The notes under the pieces were generated by a model. It searched no databases, had not been told where the DNA came from, and saw only the letters and a program-made list of their open reading frames with translations. Shown here in pieces: positions 51,444 to 58,273 of a DNA stretch of 58,273 nucleotides. The position numbers and the translations under genes were made by a program. How positions within the stretch are numbered: the stretch's first letter is position 1; each line of letters begins with the position of its first letter. Source of the DNA: Hymenobacter roseosalivarius DSM 11622 (GTDB lineage: Bacteria > Bacteroidota > Bacteroidia > Cytophagales > Hymenobacteraceae); the NCBI RefSeq assembly GCF_900176135.1, contig NZ_FWWW01000044.1:1-58273 (forward strand), in the 5' to 3' direction.

Positions 51444-52340
51444 ATGCACGAGAGTATCGACAAACCGCCGGCTACCGCGCCGGCTTCCGCCTTCACCGGC
51501 CTGAAGCGGTGGACCGATGCCGTGCTTTACAGCAGCGTACTGGTATCGGCGGCGGCGGCGGGGCTTACCTGGGCTACGTTTCTGTTCTGGCGCGTGGATA
51601 TTCCGGGGCGGTTAGGGGTACTGATTTTCGTGGCTACGCTTTTCCTGTACAACATTGACAGCGTCCTGCCTTATAAGCACCGGCAGCAACTGATTCTTTC
51701 GGGCCGCAAGCTATGGATGATTCAGCACCGGCGCGAGCTGTTTCTGCTGGCTCTTGTGGCGCTGGCGGCGGCTGGGGGGCTTTTCTGGCTCGATGGCTGG
51801 CAGCCGCTGACTAGCTTTCTGGGTCACCTGGCCGCTATTTCGCTGCTGTATTCCTTGCCAATTGTGCGCATACGAGGCCGCTGGCGCGCCCTACGCGACT
51901 TTCCCCTGCTCAAGGTGTTTCTGATAGCTTATGTCTGGGCTGCCGTCACCGTCTGGATTCCGGCTCTGTACCTGCACAAAAGCCTGACGACGCCGCTCGT
52001 ACTGGTACTGTTCGCGCGGCGGTTTTTCTTTATTCTGGCCCTGGCTTTCGTATTTGATATCCGGGATTATACTAAAGATATACTGAGTGGCACACGCACG
52101 TTTCCGGGTATTTTTGGGATTAAAGCCACCAAAATACTGGCCCTGCTGGCCCTGGCCATAGCCGGCATCCTGATTCCACAGGGGGTTACGCATACGTATC
52201 TGCTGGTGCTCACTGTGCCTACCGCTTTAGCTGCTCTCATCGTCTGGTACGCCGACGAAACCCGCCCCGATTACTATTTCGCCGTGCTGGCCGATGGGGT
52301 CATGCTGGTGCAGTTTCTGGCCGTATATTGGGTGTCGTAA
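51444..52340 (+). CDS. UbiA-superfamily-like membrane protein
   Basis: A 298-residue protein with eight or nine membrane helices. Loop FLYNIDSVL and FDIRDYTKDI resemble the two acidic motifs of UbiA prenyltransferases (N/D-x-x-x-D; D-x-x-x-D), the second well kept, the first degenerate. Such Bacteroidota proteins are annotated as UbiA-like with unknown substrate. It lies 66 bp after the DUF6766 gene; an iterated word (51413-51424) is in the gap and another (51774) within it. Confidence 0.7.
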   Translation: MHESIDKPPATAPASAFTGLKRWTDAVLYSSVLVSAAAAGLTWATFLFWRVDIPGRLGVLIFVATLFLYNIDSVLPYKHRQQLILSGRKLWMIQHRRELFLLALVALAAAGGLFWLDGWQPLTSFLGHLAAISLLYSLPIVRIRGRWRALRDFPLLKVFLIAYVWAAVTVWIPALYLHKSLTTPLVLVLFARRFFFILALAFVFDIRDYTKDILSGTRTFPGIFGIKATKILALLALAIAGILIPQGVTHTYLLVLTVPTALAALIVWYADETRPDYYFAVLADGVMLVQFLAVYWVS

Positions 52341-52372
52341 CCCGCACCCATCCGCAAAATCAGCACCCAGAG

Positions 52373-53884
52373 TTAAAAAGTCTCTTTTGTCGTTAGCTCC
52401 TCTAATGCGGGTCCTATAAACCGCACAATATCGCCCGCTACCAAGCCTGCTTCCCCAGTTTTCTGGGCGGCCAGGTCGCCGGCCCGCCCGTGGGCGTAGA
52501 TGCCGAGTAAGGCTGCATCGAGAGGGGAGAGGTGCTGGGCGCGTAGCGCCGTGAGCATACCCGTGAGTACATCGCCCGATCCGCCGGTGGCCATGCCGGG
52601 GTTGCCGGTGCTGTTAAAATAAAACGTGCCGTCGGGGGTGCCCAGGCAGGTGTTGGCCCCTTTCAGCACGGTATAGCAGCTATGTTTTTGGCAGAAGTCG
52701 CGCAGCAGCTCAAGCCGGTGATAATCGTCGCGGGCGGGGCTCGTGAGGCGCTCGAATTCTTTGGGGTGGGGCGTGAGCAGAGAGTCAGGCGGAAGAGCAG
52801 CCAGCAGTTCGCGGTTCTCAGCCAGGATATTCAGGGCATCGGCGTCCAACACCAGCGGCACTTTTACTTCGCGCAGAAGCTGCGTCAGCACCCGCTGGGG
52901 GGCTTTTTCTCTGCCCAGCCCTGGCCCGATTCCAATGGCAGAGTAGGCAGCGAGGTCGGGCAGCTCCGATAGGAAATCAGTAGTTGGATCAGTAAGGCAC
53001 ATAGCTTCGGGTACGGCCGTTTGCACCACATCGTACCCCACGGCGGGCACGCGTAGGGTAAGCAGGCCCACGCCACTGCGTAAGCAGGCCTGCGCGGCCA
53101 GCACCGCGGCTCCTATCTTTCCCTTACTGCCCGCCAATAGTAAGGCATGCCCATAGGTGCCCTTATGAGCGAAACGGGCCCTTTTCGGGAGCCGGTCGGT
53201 CAGAAGTTCTGCATCGACGAAGTGGAACCGAGCCGCGGCCTGGTCGATAAACGTCTTGTCCAGGTCAATAGGCAGCACATGCCACTGGCCTACATACGCG
53301 GCATTATGGGGCAGCATGAAAGCCAGCTTCGGCAGCTCAAAACTAATCGTGTGTCGGGCGCGCACCACGGCGCCGGCTGGTTGGGGTGCGTCAGAGAGCA
53401 GGCCCGACGGTATATCCACGGACACTACGCGCGCCTGGGCAGCGTTCAGATGGTGCACTACGGCTGCAGCCAGATCTTCCAGCGGACGCGTCAGGCCGGT
53501 GCCAAACAGTGCGTCAATCACGAGCGTACCCGCGGCGATGGGGGGTAAATGCGTGGCTGATAGCTCAGCAACTGCCACCTCGGGGGGCAATTTTTGGAGG
53601 TTCTTTTGAAAATCAGCCGATGAGTTTTCCGCGGGCAATAAGGCAACACGCACCGCATAGTCGCGCCCATACAGTCGGCGGGCTACTACCAGACCGTCAC
53701 CGCCATTGTTGCCGGGCCCGCAGAGGATCAGAATTTCACCCGCCTCGGCTGGCGACTGGTGAGCGGTGAGCCAATCGGTGAAAGCGGTGGCGGCCCGCTC
53801 CATGAGGGCTTCGGAGCTGATGCCTTCGGCCTGAATGGTGGCCTGGTCGGCGGCGCGGGTCTGGGCGGCGGTGAGAATTTTCAT
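52373..53884 (-). CDS. nnrD: Bifunctional NAD(P)H-hydrate epimerase / dehydratase
   Basis: A 503-residue fusion that repairs hydrated NAD(P)H. The N-terminal epimerase (YjeF_N, about 1-210) has ILILCGPGNNGGDGLVVARRLY and VSVDIPSGL. The C-terminal ADP/ATP-dependent dehydratase (about 225-495) has GTYGHALLLAGSKGKIGAAV, LTPHPKEFERL and the NSTGNPGMATGGSGDVLTGM motif. The ATG at 53884 replaces a longer frame at 53914. Two iterated words fall in it (52897, 53582). Confidence 0.94.
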   Translation of the reverse strand: MKILTAAQTRAADQATIQAEGISSEALMERAATAFTDWLTAHQSPAEAGEILILCGPGNNGGDGLVVARRLYGRDYAVRVALLPAENSSADFQKNLQKLPPEVAVAELSATHLPPIAAGTLVIDALFGTGLTRPLEDLAAAVVHHLNAAQARVVSVDIPSGLLSDAPQPAGAVVRARHTISFELPKLAFMLPHNAAYVGQWHVLPIDLDKTFIDQAAARFHFVDAELLTDRLPKRARFAHKGTYGHALLLAGSKGKIGAAVLAAQACLRSGVGLLTLRVPAVGYDVVQTAVPEAMCLTDPTTDFLSELPDLAAYSAIGIGPGLGREKAPQRVLTQLLREVKVPLVLDADALNILAENRELLAALPPDSLLTPHPKEFERLTSPARDDYHRLELLRDFCQKHSCYTVLKGANTCLGTPDGTFYFNSTGNPGMATGGSGDVLTGMLTALRAQHLSPLDAALLGIYAHGRAGDLAAQKTGEAGLVAGDIVRFIGPALEELTTKETF

Positions 53885-54072
53885 AGTAGGGTGTAGCGTG
53901 AAAAGCCGGCGCACGTTTCGCGGGCGCGAAAATTCTTAGGCTTTTTCCGCCCTAACCCCGGCAAATGCGGACGTGGGGACAGCCTTAACCAAAGTAGCGC
54001 GGGCAAATAAAACTTCCCCGGTGCCAGCCGCGTTTGCACAACGACCCATTTATCTGACCCAACCCCAAAACC

Positions 54073-54531
54073 ATGCAAACCTGGAACGACGTTATCCGCC
54101 TTGCTAACAACGGAAATATGCCCCCCGAGCGCCGCGTAGTGAAAACCGACGCCGAGTGGAAGGCCCAACTCACTCCCGAGCAATACCACGTCACGCGCGA
54201 GCACGGCACGGAGCGCGCCTTCAGCGGCGAATACTGCGAGGCCCACGAAGCCGGGCTATACGCCTGCGTGTGCTGCGGCACGCCGCTTTACGACTCGCGC
54301 ACCAAATTTGAGTCGGGTACGGGCTGGCCGAGCTTTACCCAGCCCGTGCAGGACAACGCCATCAAATACAAGAAGGACACCAGCTACGGCATGACCCGCG
54401 TAGAAGTTCTCTGCAACGTGTGCGACGCCCACCAGGGCCACGCTTTCCCGGATGGCCCAGCGCCCAGCGGGCTGCGTCTGTGCATTAATTCGGCCTCCGT
54501 GCAGCTGGTGAAAGAGCCACAACAAGCATAA
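54073..54531 (+). CDS. msrB: Peptide methionine-(R)-S-oxide reductase MsrB
   Basis: A 152-residue repair enzyme that reduces methionine-R-sulfoxide in proteins. Two CxxC pairs (CVCCGTPL, CNVCDAHQGH) bind zinc; the GWPSF motif and catalytic Cys137 in RLCINSASV are present. An iterated word (54116) covers Asn-Met-Pro-Pro near residue 15. Terminated by the hairpin at 54574. Confidence 0.95.
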   Translation: MQTWNDVIRLANNGNMPPERRVVKTDAEWKAQLTPEQYHVTREHGTERAFSGEYCEAHEAGLYACVCCGTPLYDSRTKFESGTGWPSFTQPVQDNAIKYKKDTSYGMTRVEVLCNVCDAHQGHAFPDGPAPSGLRLCINSASVQLVKEPQQA

Positions 54532-54573
54532 GTGAGGTAGCACAGGCGGTAATCTGTGTTCAGCTAAAGTATG

Positions 54574-54608
54574 AAAAGCAGCTGCCTTAAACAGGTAGCT
54601 GCTTTTTT
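54574..54608 (+). terminator. msrB terminator
   Basis: AAAAGCAGCTGCCT (54574-54587) pairs with AGGTAGCTGCTTTT (54593-54606), one G-U pair, with the T-run continuing to 54608. It covers the GTG that opens the longer sdaA frame and so excludes that start. Confidence 0.9.
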
Positions 54609-54707
54609 GTGCCGCGGCTCTTGCCGAAATTATCGCGATTTTTGCACCCCTCTCCGCTGTTCCGCGTTCAATCAGAGAGTTTCCACCCACTTTTGCCCCC
54701 ACCCGCC

Positions 54708-55613
54708 ATGTCCTTGTTATTCACTGATTTTGCCAGCTGGGAAGCGCATTGCGCCCGTACCAGCGAGCCCCTGTACCAGCCCGTACTGGCCTACGAGATT
54801 GAGCAGAAAGGCCGCACCGAAGAAGAAATCTGGGTGGGCGTGCAGCGGGCCTACGACGTGATGCGCGAAGCCGTGCACACCGGACTCACCGAGGATATGA
54901 CTTCCCGCTCAGGTATGGTAAACAACGGGGCCAAAAAGATTGCCGCTTCGCCCGTTACGGTGTTGTCACCAGAGTTTAAGCAGCTTGTTACGAGGGCCTT
55001 AGGTGCAAAAGAAGTAAACTCCTGCATGGGTCGGGTGGTAGCCGCACCCACGGCGGGCGCCTCCGGTATTCTGCCCGGCGTGCTGGTCACGCTTCAGGAT
55101 TTGCATAAACTCGACGACCGCAAGATTCACGAGGGCTTGTTGGTCGCGGCTGGCATAGCCCTTATTATCGAGCAGAATGCCTCGCTGGCTGGGGCCGTGG
55201 GCGGCTGTCAGGCCGAAACGGGCAGCGCGGCGGCTATGGGCTCCGGCGCTATCGTGTACTGTCTGGGCGGCGACGTGGAGCAAACCTTCGCGGCCGTAGC
55301 CATTACCATTCAGTGTATGCTCGGCCTGATCTGCGACCCAGTAGCGGGCCTGGTGGAAGTGCCCTGCGTGGTGCGCAATGCCTCGGCGGCAGCTATTGCG
55401 TTTTCTTCGGCCCAGATTGCCATTGCCGGGGTCAATCCAGTTATTCCCGTCGATCAGTGCGTGATGGCCCTGGGCGAAGTAGGCCAAAGCATGGAAACCC
55501 GCTACAAGGAAACGGCGCTCGGCGGCCTGGCCAATACACCGCGCGGCCGCGAAATTGAGCAGCGCGTACTGGTGCAGGACATCAACATTCTGCCCGACGA
55601 AGTCTCGCAGTAA
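54708..55613 (+). CDS. sdaA: L-serine dehydratase, iron-sulfur type, alpha subunit
   Basis: A 301-residue alpha chain of the [4Fe-4S] L-serine ammonia-lyase, which turns serine into pyruvate and ammonia. Cys-containing motifs for the cluster: GGCQAETGSAAAMG, LICDPVAGLVEVPCVVRN. APTAGASGILPGVL is a signature segment. A beta subunit gene does not adjoin; it may lie elsewhere. The ATG at 54708 is chosen because the longer frame begins inside a terminator. Confidence 0.93.
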   Translation: MSLLFTDFASWEAHCARTSEPLYQPVLAYEIEQKGRTEEEIWVGVQRAYDVMREAVHTGLTEDMTSRSGMVNNGAKKIAASPVTVLSPEFKQLVTRALGAKEVNSCMGRVVAAPTAGASGILPGVLVTLQDLHKLDDRKIHEGLLVAAGIALIIEQNASLAGAVGGCQAETGSAAAMGSGAIVYCLGGDVEQTFAAVAITIQCMLGLICDPVAGLVEVPCVVRNASAAAIAFSSAQIAIAGVNPVIPVDQCVMALGEVGQSMETRYKETALGGLANTPRGREIEQRVLVQDINILPDEVSQ

Positions 55614-55655
55614 GGATTGGGTGCGGCGCGCCGACCAGCAGGTCGCTCCATTCCA

Positions 55656-56705
55656 TTACAGCGACTTCAACACTGGAGCCATCGTGAGCTTACCCATAAA
55701 TTCTACGGCTGTGGCGTAGCGGCCGCGCAACTCTCTGTACTGCTGCCAGGCCTCGGCACGGTTGGGGTGCAGGGCCAGACCTTGCTCCGCTAGCTGGTCG
55801 CAGGCTTGCTCAAACTCGGCGCGGCTGGCTTCTTCGATAGGGTCGTTGTCGGGGAGGATGTCGTTGGCTTCCGTTCGTAGGTCTTCATTAAAGAAGCGAT
55901 ACACCCGGTTCATCGACAGGCAGCCGGCCTTAAACGTTACCTCAACCTGTGAATCACGCGAATCCTTAACCGCGCTGAACATCAGCGCGGCCGTGTCTAG
56001 GATTAGCGTGGCGGTCGTCACCCAGGAGCGACCGGGCTGCGGCGAGCGGAAAAACGAGAGAACGGGCAGCGAAGTATGACTTTCCTCGATTTCCACAAAC
56101 CATTCCTCCCACAGCTCCCATTGCTCCGTATCGTCGTGCAGGGAGCCGGTGCGGTTCAGCCACACGAGCAGGGTGCAGGCTGAAGGCGGCGTACCGGCCC
56201 GCAGCTCCACCCGCGCCACCACGATTTCGCGCCGCGAAAAGGCTTGGTAAATAGTTGGTAAATAAGAGATAAGCAGCGTCAGGAGCAACAGGCCAATGGT
56301 GGCCTCGGCAAAGGTGAAAACGGTGACTACCGGGCCGCGTGTCTTGTGGGTGCCCAGCGTAAGTAACGAGCTGCCGCTCAGCTGATAGCATTCCAGTAAG
56401 TCTCCTTCGCCCTGGCCCCAATAGATAAGCGTGAAGCCTGCCGAAATAACGGTCAGCCACACAATAGGCAACGCCACCAGCGCCACCGGCGCGTAGTGCG
56501 CCTGCACCTGGTCGCGTGCGCCAAAGGTGGTGCGCAGCGAGGTCAACCAATCGAAAACCAGCCGCAGGCTAAGGAACACGTAGCCATTGAGCTTCACCAC
56601 TTCGTTGCGCGGCAGCACAAAGGAGCGAATGGCTGCCGACAGGGTGGTGATAATTAAAACAACCCCGACCGTGAAGGCCAGTACGTGCAGCGTTAAGTCG
56701 AGCAT
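55656..56705 (-). CDS. Channel-like membrane protein with altered filter motif
   Basis: A 349-residue protein. Membrane segments at about 7-27, 75-95 and 127-153; between the last two lies ECYQLSGSSLLTLGTHK, which looks like a potassium-channel pore helix and filter, but with TLGTH (116-120) instead of TxGYGD. The C-terminal half is a soluble domain (about 160-349), acidic and helical. I know similar proteins only as hypothetical. A two-helix-channel relationship is inference. It is convergent with sdaA. Confidence 0.55.
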   Translation of the reverse strand: MLDLTLHVLAFTVGVVLIITTLSAAIRSFVLPRNEVVKLNGYVFLSLRLVFDWLTSLRTTFGARDQVQAHYAPVALVALPIVWLTVISAGFTLIYWGQGEGDLLECYQLSGSSLLTLGTHKTRGPVVTVFTFAEATIGLLLLTLLISYLPTIYQAFSRREIVVARVELRAGTPPSACTLLVWLNRTGSLHDDTEQWELWEEWFVEIEESHTSLPVLSFFRSPQPGRSWVTTATLILDTAALMFSAVKDSRDSQVEVTFKAGCLSMNRVYRFFNEDLRTEANDILPDNDPIEEASRAEFEQACDQLAEQGLALHPNRAEAWQQYRELRGRYATAVEFMGKLTMAPVLKSL

Positions 56706-56788
56706 ACTACAAAAAAAGTGACTCCCTTAGGGGCCACCTTTGTACTCATCTGCCAGGAAATAGGTTGGCTATCAGCCAGGCAGAGCAG

Positions 56789-58162
56789 CTACTGCCGCTC
56801 CTTCCACAGCTTGTTAAACGACTTGGGCGCTACTTCTAGCGCGTCGCGGCGCTTGTTCCAGCCCACCTGGCTTAGCATCCGCATCAGCACCCAGTTTTTG
56901 GCTTTGGCGGGTAATAAGTTCAGCAGGCGGCGGCTCTTCATGGTGCGCATCCAGAGCTGAATAGCAATGCGCTCCTCTTTCTCCGTATGGCCTTCCTCCA
57001 CGCTCTGCTGACGGTTTTTGAGCAGAATATTGTGAATGTTAATCTTCACCGGGCACACCGATGAGCAAGCTCCGCACAAGCTGGAAGCATAACTCAGGTG
57101 CTTGTTCTCGGCCATGCCCGAGAGGTGGGGCGTAATGACCGAGCCAATGGGGCCGGAGTAAGTAGCTTCGTAGGTGTGGCCACCAATGTTTTTGTACACC
57201 GGGCACACGTTCAGGCAAGCGCCACACCGGATGCAGTGCAGGGCCTCGCGCTTGTCGGGCTGGGCCAGCAGGTTGGTGCGGCCGTTGTCGAGGAGGACCA
57301 CGAACATCTCCTCGGGACCGTCTTTTTCCAGCGGCTGGCGCGGGCCCGTGTAAATGGTGTTGTACACCGTGACTTGCTGGCCGGTGCCGCTGGTGCTGAG
57401 CAGGGGCCAGAACAGGTTCAGGTCCTGCATGGTCGGAATGACTTTCTCAATGCCTACGATGGCAATGTGGGTGCGCGGAAAAGTGGCCGACAGGCGGGCG
57501 TTGCCCTCGTTTTCGGTCACGGCTACGGCCCCGGTATCGGCAATCAGAAAATTGCCCCCCGTGATACCTACTTCGGCCGACGTGTACTTGTCGCGCAGCA
57601 AATGGCGGGCGGTGAGCACCAGCTTCTGGGCATCGTCGGTGTGCTCGATGCCGAGGTGTTTGACAAAGATGGCGGCAATATCGGCCTTGCTCAGGTGCAT
57701 GGCCGGCGTCACGATGTGGTAGGGCCGCTCACCGTTAAGCTGTACGATGTACTCGCCCAAGTCCGTTTCCACTGACTCAATGCCGTTTTTCTCCAGAAAT
57801 TTGTTCAGGTGAATTTCCTCGGTGGTCATGCTCTTGGCTTTCACCACGGTGCGGGCGTGGCGGCGGGCCATGATTTTGCCAATCTCATACAGAGCCTCCT
57901 CTGCATTCTGGGCCCAGATAACCTTGCCGCCGCGCTCGGTGAAGTTGCGCTCAAACTCCAGCAAATACTGGTCGAGGTTATTAATCACCTTGGCCTTCAG
58001 ATACGACGCCCGCTCCCGCGCCAATTCATGGTCGTAGTACCAGGTAAGGCCCGTCTGCACGGCCGCGTTGTACTTGCCAATGTTGAAGCGAATCTTGCGC
58101 CGGTGCTCTAAATCAAAGGCTTTGGACTCCGAATCGGCGAGAAACTGAATGACTTTAGTCAT
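56789..58162 (-). CDS. lutB: Lactate utilization iron-sulfur protein LutB
   Basis: A 457-residue protein of the LutB/LUD family. The N-terminal LUD domain (about 60-300, with VVKAKSMTTEEIHLNKFLE, GITGGNFLIADTGAVAVTEN and THIAIVGIEKVIPTM) is followed by two [4Fe-4S] clusters: CIRCGACLNVCPVY and CGACSSVCPVK. LutABC oxidises L-lactate to pyruvate. lutA and lutC are not next to it in the window and may lie to the right. The start ATG is 75 bp before the edge repeat. Confidence 0.92.
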   Translation of the reverse strand: MTKVIQFLADSESKAFDLEHRRKIRFNIGKYNAAVQTGLTWYYDHELARERASYLKAKVINNLDQYLLEFERNFTERGGKVIWAQNAEEALYEIGKIMARRHARTVVKAKSMTTEEIHLNKFLEKNGIESVETDLGEYIVQLNGERPYHIVTPAMHLSKADIAAIFVKHLGIEHTDDAQKLVLTARHLLRDKYTSAEVGITGGNFLIADTGAVAVTENEGNARLSATFPRTHIAIVGIEKVIPTMQDLNLFWPLLSTSGTGQQVTVYNTIYTGPRQPLEKDGPEEMFVVLLDNGRTNLLAQPDKREALHCIRCGACLNVCPVYKNIGGHTYEATYSGPIGSVITPHLSGMAENKHLSYASSLCGACSSVCPVKINIHNILLKNRQQSVEEGHTEKEERIAIQLWMRTMKSRRLLNLLPAKAKNWVLMRMLSQVGWNKRRDALEVAPKSFNKLWKERQ

Positions 58163-58237
58163 GGCGGCAAAAGAGTAAGGCAGTAATAACCTGAGATAGT
58201 AGAGTAAAGTTACGGTTTGCGTCGTTCACCGCTTGGC

Positions 58238-58273
58238 CTCACCCCCCGGCCCCCTCTCCTAGGGGAGAGGGGG
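58238..58273. repeat. GC-rich edge repeat
   Basis: CTCACCCCCCGGCCCCC followed by the palindrome CCCCCTCTCC-TAGG-GGAGAGGGGG (58250-58273), cut by the window edge. It is the inverted counterpart of 67-103. Likely a member of a dispersed intergenic family; nothing else is seen between 58163 and here except a lutB promoter region without a clear -7 match. Confidence 0.6.

Larger units (their letters stand above)
1011..57560. repeat. Dispersed iterated word W4-GCCCCCC-AG (about 45 copies)
   Basis: Copies with six or more Cs and an A/T-rich 5' flank. C on + strand: 1011, 2306, 3263, 5297, 7069, 7721, 8052, 10563, 12704, 14274, 16031, 16196, 17810, 23438, 25608, 33217, 38127, 38964, 40922, 47097, 48926, 50397, 51413, 54116, 57548. 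G on + strand: 5857, 8574, 10890, 14858, 20636, 22966, 24768, 25292, 33242, 34205, 38410, 39622, 40800, 41295, 41556, 47119, 47287, 51774, 52897, 53582. Typical forms are AAAATGCCCCCCAG and CTGGGGGGCATTTT. Positions are the first base, read by eye. Weaker variants (one C fewer, or CG/TA before the run) add more. Confidence 0.85.

Noticed and set aside
1011..57560. Chi or KOPS site as the explanation of the GCCCCCC word
   Set aside because: Those sites are strongly strand-biased along a replichore; the copies here are nearly balanced, including in adjacent positions on the same gene.

Overview
The window looks like a chromosomal segment of a Bacteroidota member, most likely Hymenobacter or a close relative (Cytophagales). 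The reasons are a type IX secretion/gliding core (porP-gldK-gldL-gldM-gldN plus sprE/porW), several TonB-dependent receptors with an N-terminal carboxypeptidase-regulatory-like domain, promoters of the Bacteroidota TTTG-N19-TAnnTTTG type, no evident Shine-Dalgarno sequences, and fairly high GC. I see no rRNA, tRNA, CRISPR array, transposase or prophage gene. The species assignment is inference.

Layout. (1) 1-900: a GC-rich edge repeat and a MotB/ZorB-like OmpA-domain protein. (2) 881-4620: a siderophore receptor and a PepSY membrane protein, with two copies of a 17-bp palindrome upstream. (3) 4.8-10.8 kb: housekeeping and small genes (prolyl oligopeptidase, GNAT, DUF4286, DUF6526-like protein, coiled-coil secreted protein, MFS carrier). 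(4) 10.9-18.1 kb: a reverse-strand metal locus, probably zinc: His-rich exported protein, receptor, lipoprotein, second receptor, CDF exporter. (5) 18.4-22.8 kb: STAS-like protein, htpG, MORN-type lipoprotein, yraN. (6) 22.9-27.4 kb: lipB, a WecA-type transferase, a DUF4271 protein and a HemD-like protein. (7) 27.4-33.3 kb: T9SS operon, in which porP carries a one-base frameshift. (8) 33.3-40.7 kb, reverse: uvrC, pbp1A and sprE. (9) 40.9-47.1 kb: ATP synthase operon (two small I/Z-like genes, then B, E, F, H, A, G); atpD and atpC are absent. (10) 47.2-58.2 kb: HAD phosphatase, PafA-type phosphatase, pyrophosphatase, an internally duplicated DUF6766 protein, UbiA-like protein, nnrDE, msrB, sdaA, a channel-like membrane protein, and lutB next to the right-edge repeat.

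The most striking signal is not a gene. A short DNA word with consensus W4-GCCCCCC-AG occurs about 45 times on both strands, inside unrelated conserved genes in different reading frames, in intergenic DNA, and as inverted pairs that form three terminators. This is how DNA uptake sequences or highly iterated palindromes behave in other bacteria. I do not recognise a described element with this sequence.

A second unexplained class is found in the gaps of the ATP synthase operon and upstream of a GNAT gene. Here hairpins have arms built of degenerate short repeated words. The words differ at each locus but the architecture is the same. A third class is a mosaic of small REP-like palindromes sharing the word GTAGCGC.

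Many computed ORFs begin at TTG/GTG codons that precede, or overlap, promoters or terminators. Where the sequence allowed, starts were moved to the internal ATG (or, for pafA, a later TTG). GC estimates and motif counts were made by eye.
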